64,000 nucleotides of DNA from Cannabis sativa (taxonomy: Eukaryota > Streptophyta > Magnoliopsida > Rosales > Cannabaceae), in the NCBI RefSeq assembly GCF_029168945.1, contig NC_083606.1, positions 11,992,041 to 12,056,040 on the forward strand. Direction: 5' to 3'. The notes below the pieces were generated by a model, which worked only from the letters and a program-made list of their open reading frames with translations, was not told where the DNA came from and made no database searches. Both the position numbers and the translations under genes were made by a program. The stretch's first letter is position 1. Every line of letters begins with the position of its first letter. This document shows, piece after piece, positions 1 to 10,838 of this stretch.

Positions 1-485
1 ATCGATAAAAAATACAAACCAACATAACTCGATAAAATTCTAAACCACCCAATCAGTTAATTGGGCGGGTTGAAAATTGACCCAAACCGCCCAATTAAAC
101 CGCCTAACCCGATTTAACCCGATTTTTACTTTTTTTTTTTTTATTTTATATATACATATTATATAATATATAATATATATTAAAAAAAAAAGTCCTAAAT
201 CCTAAAATTCTTTCTCAACCTCTCAATAAAATTCTTTCTCACATATATTGTGTATTTATGTGGTTAATTTTTATTTTAGTTGAAACTAAAAAAAAAAAAA
301 AAAAACCCCCTCTTATTTCGGTTTGGGCGAGTTAACCCGACCAAACTGCCCAAACCGTCGGTCGGGTTAAGATTTTTTTTTTTTAAATTGGGTAGGTCGT
401 ATGCAGAATTTTACAAACTGATCTTTACGTTGAGTTAAAAAATATGTAGTATAAACCGACTAAACCGACCGATGTACAACCCTAG
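1..485. mobile_element. Partial MITE-like element, cut by the window edge
   Basis: The stretch is rich in the motifs ACCCGA and CCGCCCAAT and ends in GATGTACAACCCTAG at about 471-485. That end, read on the other strand as CTAGGGTTGTACATCGG, resembles the terminal repeats of small hAT-like elements in plants. The partner terminus would lie outside the window, so neither the inverted repeat nor a target-site duplication can be tested. No coding sequence is visible. Confidence 0.28.
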
Positions 486-1740
486 TTATTATATATGTAT
501 GTTACTATTCAAAATAATAATAAAAAAAACATTTAAAATGAATTGATCAATATGCCATATAACTACAAAAGAGAAAAATAATAATGTAATTCTATTATTA
601 ATCACAATCAAGTAAAATAATAGTTTGCAACAATTTAATTGTGACATCTTTATATTGGAGATATGTTTAGAATTAAAATTTATTAAAATAAGTCAAATAA
701 TTAGCCGTCTAACTTTCAGAGACAAAAAAAAAAAAACAGATGAAAAAAATTGCAGCATCACAATTATGTTAAAGATTAGATCTAAAAATACACATGAATT
801 TTAAACTCATGTCAGATTATTAAGATTACTTTATGAATCAATAAGATGAAAGACATACCTGATTCCATAATATTGGACATTAGATGAGATGATAGGTATA
901 TGATCTTCCACAGACTAATCTTTTCTATGTGAGTTTTCTCACTCAATTGATGGGAATGGAGAAGAAGAATAGTTAAAATTAACATTGGGGACTAAACCCT
1001 TATGTTCTTTATATAGCAAACTAATTAGAGCCTTTAAACCCTAATTAGGATTACTATTGCGTATTACAAATTACAAAAGCCCATACCGAATAAACATCTT
1101 ATTGAGCTCATTTAATTAGATTACTTATTTAGCCCAATTTAGAATATTAGCTCAAATAAATATTTGTCTTAATTTGTAAGCTCACATATTTGATTATTAA
1201 AAATAACCCAACAAATTAACCCTAAGAACACCTTGTTGACAATGAAAAGTGATCAGTTCTGTACCGTTTGATAAGCGGTAGCGGCCAACGAATGTATGAA
1301 CAAAAAGTAAAAAAGAGAGCACCATAATTATAGTAGTTTATTCCCCTTATCACGAAGGTAATGAAGCTACATCTACTTAGAGTTTTCATTGTCACTAAAA
1401 CCTAATTGTCTTACCATAGAACTCAGGAAAAAATGACTAAGTCTAGCTTCGCTTCACAATTTCTAGAGAGAGAAGCTCTAACATTGGAAAAAAAAAAAGT
1501 AAAGTGTGAAAAATGAGTTAGGGAAACTCTCCTTTTATATGGAAGGAGGATTAATTAAATTGCAATAAAATAACAGGGAAATTCGCATAAAATTTGCTTG
1601 GAAATAGCTCACAAGTTCATTTTGAGGATTGAAACTTCAGAATTGCGGGGCAATGTGAGACACTTAGATGCGCCTTCAAAATAGCTTTAATTTTTCACTA
1701 GAATCGTGTCATTTGGATAAAAATTGAGAGAGTCATGGTC
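486..1740. other. AT-rich spacer, no gene seen
   Basis: No open frame of useful length, no RNA gene and no clear repeat boundary was found. Around 840-1230 there are stretches that resemble LTR-type noncoding sequence, but no matching second copy exists in the window. Confidence 0.5.
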
Positions 1741-3300
1741 ATTTTACTAAGCAGTGTGCATTCTAGGAAAAACTGTGAGAACAACCTGACTTTGGGGTGC
1801 CCAGGTTGACATAAACGTCAACATGGGCACCCAAGACTTGGTTTCTTGGGCGTTAGGCATATTTTGAGATGCTTGAATGATGTGATAGTTATCCTTAGTT
1901 CATTCTTTGACCATGGAGAATTTCTCTTGGTAATTTTACTGAATATACACGAGTGGTTCCCGATGTTCTCCAAGGTGACACCCGGGTGATCACTAGTGCA
2001 CATGGGTGTTAGTGGACTTGCGGGTGACACATGTACATGAGATATTGACTTGCAAAATTGTCCAAATCTTATTTTGGGGGCAAAATAAGGTCGATGCTCA
2101 AAGCAAAATTGTTGTTTGAAGGACATAACATTGAGCCCTAGTCAACCTGGGTGCCTAGTGTGCTTGCACACTGGTGCTTGGGGGCTAACTTGATACTCGA
2201 ACGATATTTTCTCATGATTCCAAGTCTCATATCGTGTATTTGGAGAAAAACAAGAAGAATGCTCGAGACAGAATCACAATTAGATTGACAGAATCATTAA
2301 AAGTGTGGCTACATCAACCGAGGCGTCCAGTGACTGGGGTGATGTTGGGCGCCCAACTCTTCAACTGGGGCCTATATGGGTTTGTTTGCTTCTCAAAAGC
2401 ACTTGTATCTTTCTCGTGAATAAAAATAAAGGAAATTCCTGAACAACTTATCTAGAAAGAAGACTTGGAGTGCACCCAATTGAGATACATCAACCGGGGC
2501 ACCCACTAGGGCCTCGAGGCATGCACTAGGCACCTAGGTAGGGGTCGACATCTTTAAAATTAGTTTCATTGATGCTCAATCTTTTTTTTGGTGAAAGTGC
2601 TCCATGGATTTCAGTTTTGTCAAATTTGCTCAGGCAAAACTTGGTAAACAAAATCGGTGCTCAAGTTGAAATGTTAACCTGGGCGGCCATAGTTGTGTAT
2701 GGGCTCATTTAGGATGTTTTTAATGAAATATCATGTCCTTGTATTGTTCCTTGATGGATTTAAGTAATAAGGGTCTAAGTATGTCCCCGAAAACCTAAAC
2801 CCTGGCCATAACGCCCCCAAATCGACTATATGTCAACTTGGGTGCCCAGATGCCATTTCATGTAGGCTCATCTCCTAAGTCTGAAACTTAGTTGGGTCAT
2901 GTCTCTCATTTATCTTAGAATAATGGCTACGAAGAATGCCCATAAGAAGTTTATGGGAACCAAAACTGATGCGAGACGGTGCACATGATTTCAACCTGGG
3001 CGCTAACACTGATACTGGACCCAGATTGAGCCTTGGGATGTCCACATGGCATCCTTAGCTTAATGATTCATCATTTTAAGGTCACTAGGACATGTTCACT
3101 TGAACTTTGTCGAAAGATGGTAGCTAGAAACTTCTTCGCAAGATCATAGTGCCTACCTAGGTGCCTACTAGTGTTAACTAGGGCACCAACACAGTTTTTA
3201 GTGCCCAAGCTAACCACCATTAGTCTCGGTGGCTGGGGCCCAGGTTTTTTTCTTCTTGTCACGTGTCAAAAGTGTTGTCCATGTCATCGAGTCAAATTTC
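1741..3300. repeat. Region of recurring GGGCGCC/GGGTGCC-type motifs
   Basis: This 1.5-kb stretch is richer in G and C than its surroundings and carries about ten variants of a motif around CAACCTGGGTGCCCA on both strands, for example near 1798, 1823, 2142, 2346, 2494, 2676, 2834, 2993 and 3147. Spacing is irregular (roughly 25-210 bp). The small frames here (102, 61 and 63 codons) have no recognisable domain. It may be untranslated sequence of an old retroelement or a decayed satellite; I cannot assign it. Confidence 0.4.
1793..1834. repeat. 18-bp imperfect inverted repeat (hairpin)
   Basis: The arms TGGGGTGCCCAGGTTGAC (1793-1810) and GTCAACATGGGCACCCAA (1817-1834) are complementary at about 16 of 18 positions, with a 6-bp spacer. 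It is formed by two opposite copies of the motif that recurs through 1.7-3.3 kb. Confidence 0.7.
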
Positions 3301-3360
3301 TAGGTAAATACACATATTCTATTTCATCCACTACTCAGAAGATACAATAGTAGAAGCTGT

Positions 3361-3744
3361 TGTAGCAAGTTCATTCAATCTCGTAGCTTGAGCACTCAAC
3401 TATTGTGTAAGGTATGTAATTACACTACTAACAGCCCCTTCAATTGCAAAGAACTTGTTATTTCCAACCACTAATAACAATTTGATGGCAAGCCATCGAA
3501 TAATAAAAAAGAATCAACAACGAAATAAAACAAAATAAAATAAAATCATGTACTGTAGCAAGTTCATTCAATCTCGTAGCTTGAGCACTCAACTATTGTG
3601 TAAGGTATGTAACTACACTACTAACAACCCCTTTAATTGCAAAGAACTTGTTATTCCTAACCACTAATAACAATTTGATGGCAAGTCATCGAAGAATAAA
3701 AAAGAATCAACAACGAAAAAAAACAAAACAAAATAAAATCATGT
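3361..3744. repeat. Two-copy tandem duplication, unit about 193 bp
   Basis: Copy 1 begins TGTAGCAAGTTCATTC at 3361 and copy 2 begins with the same bases at 3554. The copies differ by only a few substitutions and small indels in the A-rich tail, so the duplication is fairly recent. No coding potential is apparent. Confidence 0.9.
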
Positions 3745-3874
3745 CATACAGACAAGACTCAAACACTTAAAATTATGTCACAGAAACAAGATAAAAATGC
3801 TCAAAACTATGTCATAGAGACAAGACTAAAATACTCAAAATCATATCACAGAGATAAGATTAATTACAACAGTC
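3741..3874. repeat. Four-copy 34-bp minisatellite
   Basis: Units starting ATGTCATACAGACAAGACT recur in diverged form at 3741, 3775, 3809 and 3843, an exact 34-bp period, each containing a variant of CAGAGACAAGACTAAA. It follows directly on the 193-bp duplication. Confidence 0.7.
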
Positions 3875-4180
3875 AAAATTAAATTGTAGTATCAAAATAC
3901 AATCCTAACCAAGCCATACCTAAGCCCAAGGAAGGCCGGCAGGCCTGGCCAGAGAAAAAAGACAACCTCCAATAGCTATAAATTTAGGAACAAAAAACTT
4001 TGATTTTTCCACTGTTATTTACCCTTGAGAGTTTATTTATCTAAGTTGATTTATATATATAATGTTTTTTTATGGATATAATATGCCACCATCTTGAATT
4101 GATGGAATTGTTTTCATAAAAATTAAATGTGATAATAAATGGTTTCTTAAATGAGAGTTTAAAATTTAGTTTTATAACTA

Positions 4181-7100
4181 TCTATATATAATATAAAGGA
4201 AAGCATCAACAAGTTTAGGTGGCACTCTATATGAGTTTTTTCATCTATTCTTAATTTTCTCATATTTGTCATTTTTTTTTTATTTTTTCAATTATTTTTA
4301 AAGTTAAAAATTTATATATAAAACATCTACATTAATAACATATTTATTATCTATTATTATTACTAATAATTAATAATGAAGTAACTTATAACCACATCTA
4401 ACTATTAATCTATTATAAATATCAATATAAACAAAATATGTTAAATGATGTTATGTATATTTTCGAATCTATTTTTACTCTTTTTTTAGTGTATCATATT
4501 TTGTTTTTTCTTTTTTAAAAAAATTCATATACTGCATTAATATAAATTATTTTAAAAATCAATATATCTATCTATCTATATATCTATATAATCCTAATGT
4601 TATACAAGGTTATGTGGCATCATAAGATTTTTCTAATGTGTTTTATCTTTTTTCATATTATTCTAAATTTTTATACTTATCAAAATTATTTTCATTTAAG
4701 AATAAAAACAAAGAAAAATAATTACAAAAAAAAAAATAATTATATATTTATTTTAGTTTCACATATGTTACACATCAATTCTTTCATATATGTAACTCAT
4801 ACATAATTAAATTAATACAAACTTTTAAAATGAAACGTTTTAACCTATGACATTCTAATTGACCTATAAATATATATTACACATCAATTCTTTCATATAT
4901 GTAACTCATATATAGCTAAATTAATACTAACTTAAAAGAGGAAACGTTTTGACCTATGACATTCTAATTGACCTATAGATATAATATACATAGTCACATC
5001 ACACCTTTTATAGTTAACTAAAAAGCATACATTAATTTGTTATTTTTTTTTTAAAAAAAAAAGTTCATAACTCAATAGATTTATATGTGTTTAAAAAGAT
5101 AATAATAATGATTTAATTACAAGGCTCATACCTTTGGATTTGCACCCATCTAAAAATCCAATCTATCTATAGCTATCAATATATATATATATATATATAA
5201 AAAAAAAAAAGCTTTAAAAAAGTTGATGTGGCATCACACATGAAATTTTTTCTACATTTTCTATTTTCTCCATTTTTTTCTTCTTATTATTTTTATAAAA
5301 ACAAAAATTTGTAACAAAAAATTATTCATATTCTTATATCTCTTATCATCATTTATGTTTATATATTAAAAAAAAAAACTATTTATATTCTTTATATAAC
5401 TCTTTTTCATTTATGGTTATATATTAATTTTTATATTAATTATCAAAACTATTTGTATTCTTCTACTAAAAACCTAAATTATATATTTTCTTGCATGGTT
5501 TATATTATGTTTATATATAGTACTCCAAACTCAAGTTGAAATTTTGTGTTCACTCATATAAGTTTCAAGTTGTTGTTATGCTCTTTATAGATATATATGT
5601 TCTTTTTTTCATTTTAGTTGCAACAATTATTCGTTTTTAAAGTTTTTGTTATTTTTTTTTTCTTCTAATTCTTGATGTTTTATTATAGATTACTTGACAA
5701 TGGCTATGAATTCACAAGTTCTTCTCCAATGGAAATATTTTACAACAAAACTATTAGGTAATTTTTCTTTTGCTTTGAAAGATATTATCACTAGAACTAT
5801 CATTATCATACATATGCATTTAGATTCAATTTCATTTCATTATACTTTTTTTCACATCGCTCAATTTTTTGCCATGTATAAGAGTATAAATTATCATTTT
5901 ACAATCTATATATAATTATTTTTTCAGTTAAGGTTTTATTTTCTAGGAAATATTTTCGAACACTATATATTTAGTGAAAGTATTTTATATACTTTATAAT
6001 CTTTATTTTTTATTATGATATTTGTTCTAAGTAATCTTTAATCATAATAAATGAATTGCGTATTTTGATATGTATATATATATATATATATATTATTACT
6101 GTTATTTTCTAGATACAAATTCATCATGTTTCATAAAATTATGATGGCATAACCTTAAGTTAACTAAAATATATTCTTATTGATTTGTTATAAAAAGGAT
6201 CAAGATTGAGTCAACTATATATTCATCACCTTCTAAGTACAATATTTTATTATTAATTGTTAGTTAATAAATTTCTTAATTTTTTTATATAAAAATATTA
6301 ATAATGATAATTATATATTATTAATATTATTTAATATATAAAAACTATTAAGAAATTATTATAAATAAGAATAACTTAACAATATATTAATTTAACATAG
6401 TTACATCTAAGAATCATTACGCAAGGAGGAAATAGAATATAAATATAAATATATATTTACAATATATATAGTTACATCTTTATATATAATAAATATACAT
6501 AAGAGAAACTTAAGAATATGATGTGGCATTTTTTCATTCCAATATTCTATTTTCTCTAAATTGTAATTTTTTTCTAATTTTTTATTTAATATTTACTAAC
6601 AACAATTAATTAAAAGATAATAAAATTTTAATAGGCAAATCATATTAATTTTTAATTTTTAAAGATTAATGATAATAAATTTTGTAATCATTATTCATTA
6701 AGAAAATTAATATTATCTTTTCATTTTTTATAACTTAAATTATATATAATATTTATTATTATTATATAGCAAATCTATTTAAATTCTTTATTTAATTATA
6801 ATAATATGTTATACAATAAATATTTAAAATAAATATGAGGTTCTATCATAAAAGGACTCATTCAAAGTAGCTAACCAAAGAAAAAATTGGTGAAAAAGAA
6901 TTTTCACATACAAAAATATACTCATGAAATTGTAGAAATATTCACCACACTTCAGAATTTAAGAAAGAGTTATCGATGCACATGGTTGGAGGTTCTACAA
7001 ATTTATTCATGAATTAAGAAGATGTGCTTCAAGATCTTTATATGTTGTCATCAATTTTCTTATTCATAGATTCTACTTTGCCCTGTTTATGTAATTTTAC

Positions 7101-8338
7101 AATCAATAAGAACAACAAGTGGGTTGTAAGAGCATTAATCAATACGTTTTTATTTTCAAAAAAGTTTTGTCATTCTTGCTCTATGAAAGTATTTTTTTTT
7201 TTTTTTTGTATTAAAAATAAGAGCGAAGTGAAATATATGACATCCTAATTATTTATAAAAATTACTGGGTGTATATGTATATATATACTAACTATAGATT
7301 TTATCTTGAAAATACGACTAAAATGTAAGTTATTTTCTAACATATTTTATCTCCTATTTATGTTGTATTTGTATTATTTCCATTTTTACAAATATGGGAC
7401 TTGATATGAAATAAAAGTAGATAATTATCAATGTATAAAAAATTGTATTAATTCTCATAACAATTAAAAAAATTCAATATAAACACGATGTTAAATAAAA
7501 TTATTAGTATTTTTTTTACAAAAGAAAGATTATTAGTATTTAAAAAATATAAACACTTTATATAATATACTTTTAATAGGATATACTAATTAAAAAATAT
7601 TTTTGGTAAACAATATTATGTTAAAAACATAATTAATTATATCTAATATATAAATTTATACTAAGAGTTGCACATGCAATAAATAAAATATTTTATGCTT
7701 CTATATCCACTAATATTTATATATTTATATAAAAAAAAAAAATCACAAAAGAATTAATATGAGGTGGCATTCTAAAGTATTTTTCATCTATTTTATTTGA
7801 ATTCAGTGAATTTAGTTTATTTGACTCATAGTAAGGCTTTTTTTTTCCTTTATGAAAATTTTACATTATGAGTAATTTTTAACTTAATCTTGCCTAATTA
7901 GTTATAATTTTTTAATTATTTATTTTGAACCTTAAAATCAAAATTTATAATTTAAAAGTCGACTAATATTGTTTTTAATAGTACATCTATTAATTTATAA
8001 TTTATTTATTAGCAATATCAATAATTTTTAAAAGTGGACTAATAATTTTTTTTCAATAGTATACATGTATATTATTATTATTTCGGGATTTATTAATTTT
8101 TAATATTTTTTTGTTAGCATTTTTAATATTTGTCCAAAAATCACAATCTTTCTATATATTTTAAAAATAATATTTTCAATTACAATGCTATTACTTTATT
8201 TATAATACACACGTTGAAATTAATGTTATATTTTAAATTATATTACTCAATGCGTAAAAATATATATTCATATAATATTTACATAAAAAAATTATAAAAA
8301 CTGGACAGCACCGCGCAAAGCGCGGCTTAGTTTCCTAG
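4181..8338 (+). mobile_element. Non-autonomous Helitron block with several 5' ends
   Basis: Helitrons start with TC (often TCTATATA), end with a hairpin and CTRR, and insert between A and T. The 3' end is clear at 8311-8338. Upstream, five AT-rich stretches look like 5' ends: each has a TCTATATA-like start followed within about 30-80 bp by RTGTGGCAT or a close variant (starts near 4181, 4583, 5162-5175, 6477 and 7700; TGGCAY signals near 4222, 4613, 5226, 6521 and 7764). This suggests nested or tandem related Helitrons, or one element with repeated heads. No Rep/helicase coding is present, so all are non-autonomous. The outer boundary at 4181 is tentative; the 3' boundary is firm. Confidence 0.55.
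8311..8338 (+). mobile_element. Helitron 3' terminus (hairpin plus CTAG)
   Basis: A perfect 6-bp stem CCGCGC/GCGCGG with an AAA loop (8311-8325) is followed ten bases later by CTAG at 8335-8338 and then T. This is the textbook Helitron 3' structure, and it is conspicuous as the only GC-rich patch in several kilobases. Confidence 0.85.
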
Positions 8339-10610
8339 TTAAGAAGAAAAAAAATATATTTGTGTTTGTAGTATGAGGTAATCTCAATTGACTCAAAATA
8401 TATTTGTGTTTGTAGTATGATTATTCTTGTCTATGTTTAGATTTGAGAATTCTCATATTCTTATTAGCCTCATAACTTATAGTGTGATTATTTATTATGA
8501 TTGTTATCGTTAGGGTTTGTTGCTTTATTATTTTCTTTTATTTGAATGTGAATAATCGGGTTGTCATTATCTAATTTTTACTGGAAGAATATCTTCGGTA
8601 GATTGTCATTAATAGTTATAATTTGTCACATGTTCATTCAGATTGGAAATTTAGTATTCTTCATATTTTATTGATGTTTCATTGTTAGTGACTTATTAAT
8701 TTTTTTAGGTTTTTTTTTTCAATTATTGTAAACATTGCCTATTTATTGATTATGCTCTTTAAGCAATATCATAATGTAATGTATTTTGCTTGATTTGTCA
8801 ATTAGTAAAAATTCTATTTTTTTCTTGGAAAAAAAAAAAGAAAAAGACAAAATAAACATACAATAGTGAATGATTTTGTTGGGGGTTATAAAGGACTAAC
8901 ACCATTTTTTTTTAGTAATTTCTCAAATTTAAATTATCTATATTCTTAACAAAAAAAAAAAATATCTATGTAAAAAAACCAGTAGTTATAATCGTAATTT
9001 AGTGTTGATCATATATCTTTTCAACCATAATTGCACAAGAGAATCATTTTTCAGATAATCAAAATTCATTACAAGGAGAGAATTTTTGTTGGATTATGAC
9101 AATTAAGAAAAAAATAAAAAAAAAGGAAGATAATTTGAAGTATAAAGAAACAATGGGTACTTGATGTACTAATTCAATTCAATTATAAAAAAAATTAGAT
9201 ATTCAATTTCAATTAGATTGTAGTGGGTGTTATAAGTTAGTAAATGATTAGATAGATTATTAGATGTTAATTTTAAAATTTAATTAAAAACTAATCTAAT
9301 CTAATTACATTTAATATATATTAAAAAATTATTTTTATTTAATAATGTATGATAAAAAATATATTTTCATTATACTTTTACTTTTTTTTTTTGTATTGAA
9401 TTTATAATACTTTATTGTTTTGTATATTTATTTTTATAATTTTGTTATATTTTATTACTTAACAATATTTTTGTGTTAGTTAGTTTAGATTTTTAATTGC
9501 ATTAGACTAATAAGGATGATCTTGATGGAATATTAAACTTAAATGAGGGGTGATATTATATTTTTACGTATTTTTCTTCATGTTATTATGTTAATATTAA
9601 GTATGCAATTAAATATTCAATTAAAAAATTAATCTAGTATAATTAATAATTAGATTGAATTTGATCGAGGATATAATTTTATAAATCCAATTACTAATTA
9701 AATTTAATGGGTATTTATCCCTATCTTAAATTAGCAATAACAATAGTTATTAAAGGTGACACCCTACTTTTATTGGCAAGATTATTATCATTTTAAAGGT
9801 ATAGGATATATATGAATACAAGAGGTGACCTCTAATGATGTAACACCATTAGATAAATAAATGTTTCTTTAAGCCATTTTCGTTTGATGTTATAACTGAA
9901 AAATGTTATTACTCATAATGACACTTACAAATTCTCTATGAACAACCTTCCACCTATCTTCTATAATAAAAGAAATTATGTCAAAACTAAAAGAAAAAAA
10001 AACATTTTTTTATATCCTATTAATGGAAATGAGATGGCAATACTTACATTAGTCTCTTAAAAGTGTTAGGTGAATCGATTGTATGGTTAACTTTGTCAAA
10101 ATAGCCATTAATGATTTGTGAGAAGTAATTAAAAGTGGGAATGTAGATAGCCAAAATACTAGTCTTAAGGAAGGCAATTAAAAACTTTGAATATTATTAT
10201 ATATAACATTAAAATGAACATAAATGTAATACGGTCCACTTTTCTTTACCCATTTTCAATTTGGTAAAGAAGAAATCAACTTTTTTTCTTTCTTTTTTCC
10301 TTTGGCTTTTGTATAATTATTCTACTCTCACCAAATAAGCATTATAGAGTTTGAAAAAAAAATCAAAGTCTATTAAAATTCTACAAACTCAATCATAATA
10401 TTTCCAACTAATAATAAATTTTAAAAACGTTTAGAAAAAAAAATAAAATAACAATAATAAATTTAACAAATCTTCCTCTACAATAAAGCACAAAACAATA
10501 GGATTATCAAAAAAAAAAAAAAACAAAAAAGCACAAAACAATAAAGACTAAAAAAAAATTAAAAAGAACAACCAAGGGCAATATTGTCAGAACATAGAAT
10601 AGTTCAAAAG
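8339..10610. other. AT-rich spacer upstream of the membrane-protein gene
   Basis: No coding region or RNA gene is seen. There is a short direct repeat of about 25 bp (ATATTTGTGTTTGTAGTATGA near 8354 and 8398) and many homopolymer runs. The last part should contain distal promoter sequence of the gene that starts at 10839. Confidence 0.5.
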
Positions 10611-10838
10611 AGTATAAGGTCCCACTTCTTTTTTTTTTTTGTTTTAAAGAAAAAAACAAATCTCTCTTTTGATTGAAATTAAAATAGTAAAATATAGCAA
10701 ATATTACCCACTTTCTATTTCTCTATTCTCTCTCTCTCTCTAATCAAACCTCTTCTCTCAGAAAAAAAAAAAAAAAACCAGAGCTTTGTGAAGCTACAGA
10801 GGAAGCCTAGCCTAGAACCCAAAAACACAATAGCCATT
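10611..10838 (+). promoter_or_regulatory. Putative core promoter and 5' UTR with pyrimidine patch
   Basis: A TATA-like string GTATAAGG lies at 10612-10619 and a CT-rich patch (TTTCTCTATTCTCTCTCTC) at about 10715-10741, a usual feature of plant core promoters and leaders. The start codon follows at 10839. The transcription start cannot be fixed from sequence alone. Confidence 0.4.
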
